Assembly (NCBI RefSeq): GCF_001514125.1
Contig: NZ_KQ948554.1
Coordinates: 229,018 to 293,017, forward strand
Reading direction: 5' to 3'
DNA length: 64,000 bases
Origin: Streptomyces longwoodensis
GTDB taxonomy: Bacteria > Actinomycetota > Actinomycetes > Streptomycetales > Streptomycetaceae
Part shown: one piece after another, positions 28,077-36,980 of the stretch
Layout: each line of letters starts with the position of its first letter
How positions within the stretch are numbered: position 1 is the first letter of the stretch
Program-made: the position numbers and the translations under genes
Notes under the pieces: model-generated
Told to the model about the DNA's origin: nothing
The model's database searches: none
The model's input: the letters and a program-made list of their open reading frames with translations, nothing else

Positions 28077-29560
28077 GGTCCGTCCGACTCGGCCGGCCCC
28101 GCTGGCCGCGCACCCTGCGGGCCCGGCTGACCGTCGGGCTGGTGGTGCTGCTCGCCGTCAGCTGCGCTGCGGTGGGCGTGGCCGCCGTGGTCGAGCTGGA
28201 ACGCTTCCTCACCCGCCGCGTCGACCAGCAGCTGAGCGATGTCGGCACCCGCTTCCCGGCGAGCCTGGAGCACAGCGGCCGGCTCCCCGGCGAGCGCGAC
28301 GACCACGACGGCGACGAACGCGGCGACACCCGCCGCCAGTCCACCGGCACCTTCGGCGCCCGGCTGGTCGACGGGCGGGTCACCAACGCGGCGGTGGTCC
28401 GCTCCGGCGACCTGACGGCGGACCTGAACGTCGCCCTGACCGCCCGGGACGCGCGGACCCTGGCCGCCGTGCCCGTCGACGGCCGGGGCCACAGCGTGCA
28501 CCTGTCCGCCCTCGACGACTACCGGGTCTCGGCCGGCCGGGGCCTGGACGGCGACGTGCTGATCACCGGGCTGCCGCTGGAGCCCGTGGAGGCCGCCGTG
28601 CACCGGCTGGAGCTGGTCGCCGGCAGTGTCTTCGGCGTCGCCCTCGCGGTCACCGGCGTGGCCGGCGCCCTGTGGGTGCGCTGGTCGCTGCGCCCGCTCA
28701 GCCGGGTCGCGGCCACGGCCACCCGGGTCAGCGAACTCCCGCTCGCCAGCGGGGAGGTGGCCCTGCCGCCCCGGGCGCCCGCGTCGGACCCGCGCGGCGA
28801 GGTGGGCCGGGTGGCCAGCGCCTTCAACCGGATGCTGGGCCACGTCGAGGACGCGCTGACCAAGCGCCACGCGAGCGAGGAGCGGCTGCGCCGCTTCGCC
28901 GCCGACGCCAGCCACGAGCTGCGCACCCCGGTCGCCTCCGTGCGCGGCCACGCGGAGCTGGCCCTGCTGCACCCGGGCCCGGTGCCGCCCGAGGTGACCC
29001 GGGCCCTGGAGCGCATCGCGGCGGAGTCCTCCCGGATGGGCGAGATGGTCGACGAGATGCTGCTCCTGGCCCGGCTGGACGCGGGCCGCCCGCTGGAGCG
29101 CGGTGCGGTGGACCTCACCCGGCTCGTCCTGGACGCCGTCACCGACGCGCGGGCCGCGGGGCCCGGCCACCGCTGGGCCCTGGACCTCCCGGAGGAGCCG
29201 GTCACCGTCCCCGGCGACCCCCACCGCCTCCAGCAGGTGCTGGCCAACCTGCTGGCCAACGCGCGGTTGCACACACCCGTGGGCACGACGGTGACGGTGA
29301 CCCTGCACACCGGGGCGGGCTCCGCGGTCCTCACCGTCCACGACGACGGCCCCGGCATCCCGGACGACGTCCGCCCCTCGGTCTTCGAGCGCTTCACCCG
29401 GGCCGACCGCCGCCGCCCGGACGGCTCGGGCGGCGGCGCGGGCCTCGGCCTGTCGATCGTCGCCGCGGTGGTCGAGGCGCACGACGGGGACGTGGCGGTG
29501 GACAGCGCCCCGGGCACGACGACGTTCACCGTGCGGCTCCCCGCGGCGGACACCGCCTGA
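28073..29560 (+). CDS. Sensor histidine kinase
   Basis: 495-aa partner of the response regulator. TM1 (about 15-40), an extracytoplasmic sensor loop (about 40-175, rich in Asp/His/Arg around DDHDGDERGDTRRQ), TM2 (about 177-203), HAMP (about 205-270), HisKA with H-box FAADASHELRTPVASVRGHA, and HATPase_c with LANLLANARLHTP, DDGPGIPDD and GGAGLGLSIVAAVVEAH. The His/Asp-rich loop could bind a metal or sense redox state (inference). Starts by GTGA overlap. Confidence 0.93.
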
Positions 29561-29606
29561 GCCCGTGGGCCCGTGCGCCCGTGAGCGGGCGGGCCCGTAC
29601 GGCGGG

Positions 29607-30317
29607 TCAGTACCGCGTGACCGCCGTGGCCCCGCCCGTCGTCCCCACCGCGATGTGCGGCCCGCGCGCGGGATCGGCCCACCGCAGGATCCGCCGCATG
29701 TCCGCGGCCGGCACCGACACGCAACCGGCCGTCGCGCCGCGCCCGTCGACGTGCAGGAAGATCCCGGCGCCCCGGCCGCGCACCGGCGTGCGGTAGTTGA
29801 ACCCGATGACCAGCGCGTGGGCGTACTGCGTCGGGTACGAGACGAGGTGCTCGGACTCGGCCGCGCGGCAGTCCGCCGGGCGCGGGTCGGTCCAGCGGTT
29901 GTAGGACCGCGAGGCGTTGTCCTCGCACCACCACGAGCTTTGCCGCACGGCCCGGTACGGGTACCGCGTCCCGGACGGCGCCGCCTCGGTGCCGAAGGCG
30001 AACGGCAGGTCGTACAGCCCGGTCGGCGTCGTGTAGGTGCCCTGCCGGCGCTTCGTCCCCTCGACGAGCCCCTTCGCCCCGAACCGCGCGGACGCCGACC
30101 CCGCCTTCACCCAGCGCCCGCCCACCCGGTCCCACCAGGTCACGGTGCCGGTCGTCGAGCCGGTCCGGGCGGCCACGGCGGTGATCAGCTGGGTGCCGCC
30201 GCCGGTGTCCCGCATCCGCGCGGGCAGCGGCTGCGGCGGGGCCCCGGCGGCACCGACGGGTGCGGCGCCGAGCAGCAGGAGGGACAGGGACGCGAGGGCG
30301 ACGGCACCGGGGCGCAT
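29607..30317 (-). CDS. Secreted L,D-transpeptidase-like (YkuD) protein
   Basis: 236 aa with a signal peptide (VALASLSLLLLGAAPVGAAG). The C-terminal region has the catalytic pattern FLHVDGRGATAGCVSV with the His and Cys of YkuD enzymes, preceded by TYTTPTGLYDLPFAFG. It would cross-link or modify peptidoglycan outside the cell; the acceptor is unknown. Ends 46 bp from the kinase gene on the opposite strand and starts 3 bp downstream of the PNPOx-like gene's stop, so the two may be co-transcribed. Confidence 0.85.
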   Translation of the reverse strand: MRPGAVALASLSLLLLGAAPVGAAGAPPQPLPARMRDTGGGTQLITAVAARTGSTTGTVTWWDRVGGRWVKAGSASARFGAKGLVEGTKRRQGTYTTPTGLYDLPFAFGTEAAPSGTRYPYRAVRQSSWWCEDNASRSYNRWTDPRPADCRAAESEHLVSYPTQYAHALVIGFNYRTPVRGRGAGIFLHVDGRGATAGCVSVPAADMRRILRWADPARGPHIAVGTTGGATAVTRY

Positions 30318-30320
30318 GCC

Positions 30321-30908
30321 TCAGACCGTAGAGGGCGGCAGCGGCAACGGCAGCCCGGGTAGTCCGTCCAGGCTGGTCGCGATGTGGTCCTTCTTGGTGA
30401 AGTACGCGTTGAGCGACGCGTCGTCCTCGCGCGCGAACCGCTTCTCGTGCAGGTCGCGTTCGGCGTCGTAGCTCATGAACGGCACCGCGTAGCCGCAGGT
30501 GTCGCGCACCAGTTCGGCGTGCACGACGATGACGGCGCGCAGGCCGTGCGGGCCCGGGTCGATGCCGGGGAAGTGCGCGAGGAGGCCGGGGAAGCGGGGG
30601 TCGTCACGGAAGACGGGCTCCCCGCGCCCGTGCACCCGCACGATGTTGGGCGGTCCCTGGAAGGCGCACCACATCAGGGTGATCCGCCCGTTCTCCCGCA
30701 GGTGGGCGATGGTCTCGGCGTTGGAGCCCGCGAAGTCGAGGTAGGCCACGGTGTGTTCGTCGAGCACGGCGAAGGACCCCTTGAGGCCCTTGGGGGAGAG
30801 GTTGATGGTGCCGTCGTCCGAGAGGGGCGCGGTGGCGGTGAAGAAGACCGGCTGGGACTCGATGAAGGTACGGAGTCTGCCGTCGATGCGCTCGTAAGTC
30901 TTTCCCAT
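30321..30908 (-). CDS. Pyridoxamine 5'-phosphate oxidase-like flavin/F420-binding protein
   Basis: 195 aa with the split-barrel pattern: FIESQPVFFTATAPLSDDGT, NLSPKGLKGSFAVLDEHTVA, YLDFAGSNAETIAHLRENGR, then ITLMWCAFQGPPNIVRVHGR. These proteins bind FMN or F420 and act as oxidoreductases; the substrate cannot be told from the sequence. No signal peptide. Followed closely by the L,D-transpeptidase gene. Confidence 0.88.
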   Translation of the reverse strand: MGKTYERIDGRLRTFIESQPVFFTATAPLSDDGTINLSPKGLKGSFAVLDEHTVAYLDFAGSNAETIAHLRENGRITLMWCAFQGPPNIVRVHGRGEPVFRDDPRFPGLLAHFPGIDPGPHGLRAVIVVHAELVRDTCGYAVPFMSYDAERDLHEKRFAREDDASLNAYFTKKDHIATSLDGLPGLPLPLPPSTV

Positions 30909-30978
30909 GTCTAACGATTATCGTGGCGGATGGTTCGGCTGTCTAAGGAATTGGCCGGTCACTTCCGCGCGCACCCCA

Positions 30979-31016
30979 GTGGCCGCCCCGGCCGGCGCTT
31001 CCTGCGGGGCGGCCAC
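30979..31016 (-). terminator. Probable terminator of the duplicated secreted-protein gene
   Basis: GTGGCCGCCCC and GGGGCGGCCAC form a perfect 11-bp stem around a 16-nt loop, 13 bp beyond the stop at 31029. Confidence 0.65.
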
Positions 31017-31028
31017 CGGCCTGTCACG

Positions 31029-31865
31029 TCACCGGTTCAACGTGCAGGCGGCCAGGGCGTCGAGGCCCTGGGGCTTGGTGCCCTGGCGGCCGATGGCTAT
31101 GGCGATGCGGTCGATGGTGGAGACGCGCTTGTCCTTGAGGGGGCCGAGGATGGCGTTCTGGACGAAGTTGGGTCCGCCCTGGCCGACGGTCTTGACCAGG
31201 CGGGTGTTGGCCTCGTCGATCTGGGTGCGCAGGAGGGCGAGGTTGCGGTCGACCTCGGCCTTCGCGGAGGCGGGAACGGCGGGCAGCCGGGAGGCGACGT
31301 CCGGGCAGGTGATGGTGCCGACACCGGTGTTGCCCGCGTTGCCGTTGTCGCCTGCGTTCCCCGCGTTCCCCTGGCCGCCCGGAGCCTGGGTGGCCGCGCC
31401 GCCCGCGCCGGTGCCTCCGGCGCCGAGGGTGCACCCGGCCAGGGCGTCGAGGCCCTGGGGCTTGGTGCCCTGGCGGCCGATGGCTATGGCGATGCGGTCG
31501 ATGGTGGAGACGCGCTTGTCCTTGAGGGGGCCGAGGATGGCGTTCTGGACGAAGTTGGGTCCGCCCTGGCCGACGGTCTTGACCAGGCGGGTGTTGGCCT
31601 CGTCGATCTGGGTGCGCAGGAGGGCGAGGTTGCGGTCGACCTCGGCCTTCGCGGAGGCGGGAACGGCGGGCAGCCGGGAAGCGACGTCCGGGCAGGTGAT
31701 CGTGCCGGGGCCGGCGGCGAGCGTCCGGGCGTCGGCGGCGCCGCCCTTGCCCGGTTCCCCGGCCAGCGCGGAGTTCACCACCACCGCGCCGGTCAGGGCC
31801 AGAGCGGCGGCGCCGCCGACGATCGCCACGCGGCGCTTGTTGTACTTGGGGAGAGCCCTGGACAT
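31029..31865 (-). CDS. Secreted protein with two near-identical repeat domains
   Basis: 278 aa. The N-terminus (YNKRRVAIVGGAAALALTGA) is an export signal. Two ~90-residue domains follow (about 53-140 and 188-276), each starting TITCPDVASRLPAVPASAKA and ending LDALA(G/A)CTL, so each carries one Cys near each end that may pair. They are separated by a Gly/Ala/Asn-rich linker (about 142-185). The family is unknown to me. The two domains are encoded by a 270-bp DNA duplication with two differences. Confidence 0.8.
   Translation of the reverse strand: MSRALPKYNKRRVAIVGGAAALALTGAVVVNSALAGEPGKGGAADARTLAAGPGTITCPDVASRLPAVPASAKAEVDRNLALLRTQIDEANTRLVKTVGQGGPNFVQNAILGPLKDKRVSTIDRIAIAIGRQGTKPQGLDALAGCTLGAGGTGAGGAATQAPGGQGNAGNAGDNGNAGNTGVGTITCPDVASRLPAVPASAKAEVDRNLALLRTQIDEANTRLVKTVGQGGPNFVQNAILGPLKDKRVSTIDRIAIAIGRQGTKPQGLDALAACTLNR
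31051..31320 (-). repeat. Internal duplication, copy A (C-terminal domain)
   Basis: Identical to 31438-31707 except at two positions by direct comparison, offset 387 bp. Encodes the second repeat domain of the secreted protein. Confidence 0.95.
31438..31707 (-). repeat. Internal duplication, copy B (N-terminal domain)
   Basis: Partner of 31051-31320. The two differences are in the codons at the copy end near GGGAA/GGGAG and GATCGT/GATGGT (plus-strand reading). Confidence 0.95.
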
Positions 31866-31932
31866 GCGGAAGCCTCACTTGGGTCAGGAGCGGGTGGAGG
31901 GACGCGGCGCCTGCGTCCAGCGGTGAGTACGC

Positions 31933-31944
31933 GCAAGCGCTTGC
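31933..31944. promoter_or_regulatory. Palindrome upstream of the secreted-protein gene
   Basis: GCAAGCGCTTGC is a perfect 12-bp palindrome 68 bp before the minus-strand start codon, of the AAGCGCTT type bound by LacI-family regulators. No LacI gene is nearby. Confidence 0.35.
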
Positions 31945-32023
31945 CGGTGTTCAAGGTTGTTCAACGGTGTTGCGAAAACCCGCAACCCTTTTCACCCCGG
32001 ACGCCACCGCCCGCCTCGGTGAA

Positions 32024-32052
32024 TTGACGAATCATGCAGAGCTCTGCATACT
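32024..32052 (+). promoter_or_regulatory. argH promoter and ARG box
   Basis: TTGACG (32024-32029) and CATACT (32047-32052) are spaced 17 bp. Between and across them lies ATGCAGAGCTCTGCAT (32034-32049), a perfect 16-bp palindrome, followed by CATGCAC. This fits an ArgR-repressed promoter, matching the argC one 15 kb away. Confidence 0.75.
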
Positions 32053-32094
32053 CATGCACAACGTGGTGACCGGCAGCGGTGAGGAGCAGCGCAA

Positions 32095-33522
32095 GTGAGC
32101 AGCAACAGCGGTGACGTACGGCTCTGGGGCGGACGTTTCGCCGACGGCCCCGCCGAGGCCCTGGCCAAGCTGTCCGCCTCCGTCCACTTCGACTGGCGCC
32201 TCGCGCCCTACGACATCGCCGGGTCGCGCGCCCACGCGCGCGTGCTGCACCAGGCGGGCCTGCTCACCGGGGACGAGCTGGAGCGCATGATCGCCGGGCT
32301 GGACCTGCTGGAGGCGGACGTGGCCTCGGGCGCCTTTGTCGGCACCATCGCCGACGAGGACGTCCACACCGCACTGGAGCGGGGCCTGCTGGAGCGCCTC
32401 GGCCCCGACCTGGGCGGCAAGCTGCGCGCGGGCCGCTCCCGCAACGACCAGGTCGCCACCCTCTTCCGGATGTACCTGCGCGACCACGCCCGCGTCATCG
32501 GCGGCCTGGTCGCCGACCTCCAGGAGGCGCTGATCGGCCTGGCCGAGGCCCACCCGGACGTGGCCATGCCCGGCCGCACCCACCTCCAGCACGCCCAGCC
32601 GGTGCTGTTCGCCCACCACGTCCTGGCACACGTGCAGGCGCTGTCCCGGGACGCCGAGCGGCTGCGCCAGTGGGACGCGCGCACGGCGGTCTCGCCGTAC
32701 GGCTCCGGCGCCCTGGCGGGTTCCTCCCTCGGCCTGGACCCCGAGGCGGTCGCCCGGGACCTCGGCTTCGAGCGCGGCAGCGTCGGCAACTCCATCGACG
32801 GCACGGCCTCCCGCGACTTCGTCGCCGAGTTCGCCTTCATCACCGCGATGATCGGCGTGAACCTCAGCCGGATCGCCGAGGAGATCATCATCTGGAACAC
32901 GAAGGAGTTCTCCTTCGTGACCCTGCACGACGCCTTCTCCACCGGCTCGTCGATCATGCCGCAGAAGAAGAACCCGGACATCGCCGAACTGGCCCGCGGC
33001 AAGAGCGGCCGCCTGATCGGCAACCTGACCGGTCTGCTGGCCACGCTGAAGGCCCTGCCGCTCGCGTACAACCGTGACCTCCAGGAGGACAAGGAGCCGG
33101 TCTTCGACTCCTGCGACCAGCTGGAGGTGCTGCTGCCCGCCTTCACCGGCATGGTCGCCACCCTCACCGTCCACCGCGAGCGGCTGGAGGAGCTGGCCCC
33201 GGCCGGTTTCTCCCTGGCCACCGACATCGCCGAGTGGCTGGTCAAGCAGGGCGTGCCGTTCCGGGTGGCCCACGAGGTCGCCGGCGAGTGCGTCAAGGCC
33301 GCGGAGGCCGAGGGCAAGGAGCTCGACGAGCTGACGGACGAGCAGTTCGCCAAGATCAGCGCCCACCTGACCCCCGAGGTCCGCACCGTCCTCAACGTGC
33401 CCGGCGCCCTGGCCTCCCGCGACGGCCGCGGCGGCACGGCCCCGAGCGCCGTCGCGGTCCAGCTGGCCGAGGTGAAGGCGGACGTCGCGGCCCAGCAGGG
33501 GTGGGCGAACGCCAAGAAGTGA
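32095..33522 (+). CDS. argH: Argininosuccinate lyase
   Basis: 475 aa. Cleaves argininosuccinate to arginine and fumarate, the last step of the pathway. Motifs: LWGGRFADGP at the start, TIADEDVHTALERGLLERLG, RSRNDQVATL, and the fumarase-superfamily signature GSSIMPQKKNPD. GTG start with GAGGAG upstream. It stands apart from argCJBDR but has its own ARG box. argG is not in the window. Confidence 0.97.
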   Translation: MSSNSGDVRLWGGRFADGPAEALAKLSASVHFDWRLAPYDIAGSRAHARVLHQAGLLTGDELERMIAGLDLLEADVASGAFVGTIADEDVHTALERGLLERLGPDLGGKLRAGRSRNDQVATLFRMYLRDHARVIGGLVADLQEALIGLAEAHPDVAMPGRTHLQHAQPVLFAHHVLAHVQALSRDAERLRQWDARTAVSPYGSGALAGSSLGLDPEAVARDLGFERGSVGNSIDGTASRDFVAEFAFITAMIGVNLSRIAEEIIIWNTKEFSFVTLHDAFSTGSSIMPQKKNPDIAELARGKSGRLIGNLTGLLATLKALPLAYNRDLQEDKEPVFDSCDQLEVLLPAFTGMVATLTVHRERLEELAPAGFSLATDIAEWLVKQGVPFRVAHEVAGECVKAAEAEGKELDELTDEQFAKISAHLTPEVRTVLNVPGALASRDGRGGTAPSAVAVQLAEVKADVAAQQGWANAKK

Positions 33523-33594
33523 ACGCCGGGACGTGAGCCCGGGGCGTCGCGGGTTACGTTGGTCCGGCACCCGCCCGACCGAACGGAGCCCGCG

Positions 33595-34566
33595 ATGCCC
33601 TTCGCCCGTCTCGCGACCGCCACGACGCCCACCTGCCACCTCGGGCTGGGCCTCGCCGCGGTCGGACGGCCCGGCTACATCACCCTCGGCCGGGACCGGG
33701 ACCTGCCCGCCGACCGCAGCGTCGACGCCCTGCGGGCCCGCACCCACGAACTCCTGGACGCCGCCTACGCCCAGGGCGTCCGCTACCTCGACGCCGCCCG
33801 GTCCTACGGCCGCTCCGAGGAGTTCCTCGCGGACTGGCTCGCCGCCCGCCCCGAGGTCACCGACGTCGTCGTCGGCAGCAAGTGGGGCTACACCTACACC
33901 GCCGGCTGGTCGGCGGACGCCGAGACCCACGAGGTCAAGGACCACACCCTCGCGACGTACGAGCGCCAGCGCGCCGAGACCGACGCCCTGCTCGGCGACC
34001 GCCTCGACCTCTACCAGATCCACTCGGTGACCCCGGACAGCCCCGCCCTCACCGACAAGGACCTCCACGCGCGCCTGGCCGAGGCCGCCGCCGAGGGGCT
34101 CACCGTCGGCTTCTCCACCAGCGGCCCCGCCCAGGCCGACGCGATCCGTGCCGCCCTGGAGGTGACCGTCGACGGCGCCCCCCTCTTCCGGACCGTGCAG
34201 TCGACGTACAACGCGCTGGAGACCTCGGCGGGCCCCGCCCTCGCGCAGGCGCACGACGCGGGGCTGACCGTCATCGTCAAGGAGGGCATGGCCAACGGCC
34301 GCCTCGCGGACCCGCACGCCCCGGCCGCCCTGCGGGAGGTGGCCGAGGAGACGGGCCTCGGCTGCGACGCCGTGGCCCTCGCCCTGGTCCTGCGGCAGCC
34401 CTGGGCCGGCGTCGTCCTGTCCGGCGCCGCGACGGCCGCCCAGCTCACGTCCAACCTGCACGCCGCGGCCGTCGACCTGGACGAGGACCAGCTCGCCCGC
34501 CTGGCGACGCTCGCCGAGGAACCCCCCGCGTACTGGGACCGGCGCGCGCAGCTTCCCTGGCACTGA
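33595..34566 (+). CDS. Aldo/keto reductase
   Basis: 323-aa TIM-barrel NADP(H)-dependent oxidoreductase. Visible: LDAAYAQGVRYLDAARSYGR with the catalytic Tyr, EEFLADWLAARPEVTDVVVG, the DLYQIHS strand, and the late GVVLSGAATAAQLTSN cofactor loop. Substrate unknown. ATG 33595 has CGGAG upstream; the frame opens earlier at 33559. A 72-bp gap separates it from argH. Confidence 0.85.
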   Translation: MPFARLATATTPTCHLGLGLAAVGRPGYITLGRDRDLPADRSVDALRARTHELLDAAYAQGVRYLDAARSYGRSEEFLADWLAARPEVTDVVVGSKWGYTYTAGWSADAETHEVKDHTLATYERQRAETDALLGDRLDLYQIHSVTPDSPALTDKDLHARLAEAAAEGLTVGFSTSGPAQADAIRAALEVTVDGAPLFRTVQSTYNALETSAGPALAQAHDAGLTVIVKEGMANGRLADPHAPAALREVAEETGLGCDAVALALVLRQPWAGVVLSGAATAAQLTSNLHAAAVDLDEDQLARLATLAEEPPAYWDRRAQLPWH

Positions 34567-34644
34567 GCGACGCCGCCCACCGCACGTCACCCCCGCTGAG
34601 GCACCCCTCCTGAAGCCCTCGTCCTGATACACCCATGCCCGCGA

Positions 34645-34675
34645 TGAGACATCGATGTCTCACATGAGCTACACT
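34645..34675. promoter_or_regulatory. Operator/promoter of the TetR-MFS pair
   Basis: TGAGACATCGATGTCTCA (34645-34662) is a perfect 18-bp palindrome. A second, looser TGAG-n9-TCTCA follows up to the start codon. The -10-like TACACT (34670-34675) ends 6 bp before ATG 34682, so transcript and coding sequence probably start together. The position fits autorepression by the TetR protein. Confidence 0.65.
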
Positions 34676-34681
34676 CGTCTC

Positions 34682-35230
34682 ATGGCCGTCGACCGTGACC
34701 AGGTGCTCCGCAGCGCCGCCGCCTTGCTGACCCGCAGACCCACCGCGACCATGGACGAGGTCGCCCGGGCGGCGGGCATCAGCCGCGCCACCCTGCACCG
34801 GCACTTCGCCGGCCGGGACGCGCTCGTCCGCGCCCTGGAGTCGCTCGGCGTCGCGGAGTGCGAGGCGGCGCTCGACCGGGCCCGGCTGGACGACGGGCCC
34901 GCCGGTGACGCGCTGCGCAGGCTCGTGCGGGAGATCGAACCCGCCGCCGGACTGCTCGCCTTCCTCTACGGAGAGAACCAGCTCTGGGAGGACGGCGGCG
35001 ACGAACCCTGGGCCCGGCTCGACACCCGGATCGCCACCGTGTTCGTCCGCGGCCAGCAGGGCGGCGAGTTCCGCATCGACCTCAGCCCGGTCTGGCTCAC
35101 CGAGGCGCTCTACGGCCTCGTCGCCTCCTGCGCCTGGGCCACCCAGGCCGGGCGCGTCGCCCCCAAGGACTTCACCCACATGGTCGTCGAGCTGCTGCTC
35201 GGCGGCGCACTACGGAGAGAGGAAGCATGA
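34682..35230 (+). CDS. TetR-family repressor
   Basis: 182 aa. N-terminal helix-turn-helix (about 1-50: LRSAAALLTRRPTATMDEVA, AAGISRATLHRHFAGRD) and a variable ligand-binding domain. ATG 34682 is chosen because upstream in-frame ATGs (34655, 34664) lie in the palindrome. It overlaps the MFS gene by ATGA and most likely represses it until a drug or metabolite binds. Confidence 0.9.
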   Translation: MAVDRDQVLRSAAALLTRRPTATMDEVARAAGISRATLHRHFAGRDALVRALESLGVAECEAALDRARLDDGPAGDALRRLVREIEPAAGLLAFLYGENQLWEDGGDEPWARLDTRIATVFVRGQQGGEFRIDLSPVWLTEALYGLVASCAWATQAGRVAPKDFTHMVVELLLGGALRREEA

Positions 35231-36750
35231 CCAGCACCCTGCAGCCGGCGCGCACGACCGAGGCGGTGAAGCGCCCGGGCCGCTGGCTGGCGCTGTCCGT
35301 CCTGGTGCTCGCCGTGCTGCTGGTGGCCGTCGACGCGACCGTCCTCGGTCTCGCGACCCCCTACATCAGCGAGGACCTCGAGCCCTCCGGCACCCAGCTC
35401 CTGTGGATCGGCGACGTGTACTCGTTCGTCATCGCGGGCCTGCTGGTCTCGATGGGCAGCCTCGGCGACCGCATCGGCCGCAAGCGGATCCTGCTCGGCG
35501 GCGCCACGGCGTTCGGCGCGATCTCGGTCCTCAACGCCTACGCCACCACGCCCGAGGCGATGATCGCCGCCCGCGCCCTGCTGGGCGTCGCCGGCGCGAC
35601 CCTGATGCCGGCCACCCTGGCCCTGATCCGCCACCTCTTCCACGACCCGCGCGAGCGCAGCCTGGCCGTGGGCATCTGGGGCGCGGCGGCCTCGGCCGGC
35701 ACGGCGGTCGGCCCGATCGTCGGCGGCTTCCTGCTGGAGCACTTCTGGTGGGGCTCGGTCTTCCTGATCAACCTGCCCGTGATGGCGGTGCTCGTCCTGG
35801 TAGGCATCCGCACCCTGCCCGAGTCCCGCAACCCCGACCCGGGCCCCTGGGACCTGCCCAGCGTGCTGCTGTCCCTGGTCGGCATGATCGCCGTGGTGTA
35901 CGCGGTGAAGGAGGTCGCGGCCCACGGGTTCGCGTGGCCCACCCTGGGCGCCGGCGTCCTGGGCGCCGCCGCGCTGTACGGCTTCGTACGACGCCAGCTC
36001 ACCCTGCCCGCGCCGCTGCTGGACATGCGGCTGTTCCGCAACCGCGGCTTCTCCGGGGCGGTGCTGGCCGACCTGCTGACCGTGCTCGGGCTGTCCGGCC
36101 TGGTGTTCTTCCTGTCCCAGTTCCTGCAACTGGTGCAGGACCGGCCCCCGTTCGAGGCGGGCCTGGCCGAACTGCCCGCCGCGATCGGCGCGGTGGCGGC
36201 GGGCCTGGTGGCCGGCCGTGCCGCGCGCCGCTTCTCGGTGCGCGCGGTGGTCACCGGCGGCCTCGCGGCGATCGGGCTGGCCCTGGCCGTGATCACGGTG
36301 ATCGACGCGTCCACCGGCTACCCGCTGCTGGGCGCGGCCCTGCTGGTCGTCGGCGTCGGCGCCGGCTTCTCCTTCACGGTGACGGCCGACGTCATCCTCT
36401 CCGCGGTCCCCAAGGACCAGGCGGGGGCGGCCTCGGCGGTCTCCGAGACGGCGTACGAACTGGGCGCGGCCCTGGGCATCGCCGTGCTGGGGTCCATCGT
36501 GACGGGCGCCTACCGCGACTTCGCCGCACCGGCGGGCACACCGGCCGGGGCGCACGAGTCGCTGGGCGGGGCGGTCGAAGCGGCGTCGCACCTGCCGGCA
36601 CCCACCGCGGACACCCTCCTGACCTCGGCCCGCGAAGCCTTCGTCCACGGCCTCCACCTGGCCTCGGGCGCGGGAGCGGCAGTCCTCCTGATCACAGCGG
36701 CAGCAGCCTGGTTCCTCCTGAGGAACCAGCGCCTCGAAACCGGAGCCTGA
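35227..36750 (+). CDS. MFS drug/proton antiporter (DHA2, 14-TM type)
   Basis: 507 aa. Begins LALSVLVLAVLLVAVDATVL (DHA2 motif D1 region), with motif A as GSLGDRIGRKRILLGGATAF and motif C around GAAASAGTAVGPIVGGFLLE. The length and hydrophobic pattern fit 14 membrane helices. It would export hydrophobic toxic compounds. Operon with, and probably repressed by, the TetR gene. Confidence 0.92.
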   Translation: MTSTLQPARTTEAVKRPGRWLALSVLVLAVLLVAVDATVLGLATPYISEDLEPSGTQLLWIGDVYSFVIAGLLVSMGSLGDRIGRKRILLGGATAFGAISVLNAYATTPEAMIAARALLGVAGATLMPATLALIRHLFHDPRERSLAVGIWGAAASAGTAVGPIVGGFLLEHFWWGSVFLINLPVMAVLVLVGIRTLPESRNPDPGPWDLPSVLLSLVGMIAVVYAVKEVAAHGFAWPTLGAGVLGAAALYGFVRRQLTLPAPLLDMRLFRNRGFSGAVLADLLTVLGLSGLVFFLSQFLQLVQDRPPFEAGLAELPAAIGAVAAGLVAGRAARRFSVRAVVTGGLAAIGLALAVITVIDASTGYPLLGAALLVVGVGAGFSFTVTADVILSAVPKDQAGAASAVSETAYELGAALGIAVLGSIVTGAYRDFAAPAGTPAGAHESLGGAVEAASHLPAPTADTLLTSAREAFVHGLHLASGAGAAVLLITAAAAWFLLRNQRLETGA

Positions 36751-36807
36751 CTGGTCCCACCCAGGGGACGCCGACCCGGGGCAACGCCACGTCCGACCGC
36801 CACCGTC

Positions 36808-36939
36808 CCCACCCAGGGGCGCGGGGAACTGCGCACCCAGCCACAACGCACCCGCACCCGACGGACTACAGCCACCGTCCCCACCTGGGGGCGCGGGGAA
36901 CTGCGCGACCAGCCACAATGCACAGGCACCCGAAAGACA
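36808..36939 (+). repeat. Two copies of the intergenic repeat (copies 2 and 3)
   Basis: Copy 2 starts at 36808 and copy 3 at 36880, 72 bp apart, each with GGGGCGCGGGGAACTGCGC followed by (G)ACC(C)AGCCACAA and a degenerate CAC/CCG tail. Same element as 22134-22197. Together they fill the 230-bp gap between the MFS gene and the convergent acyltransferase gene and may fold into terminator-like structures. Confidence 0.8.
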
Positions 36940-36980
36940 ACCGGCACCCCCCGTAGCCCCCCGGCCCACCCCCCGGAGGG

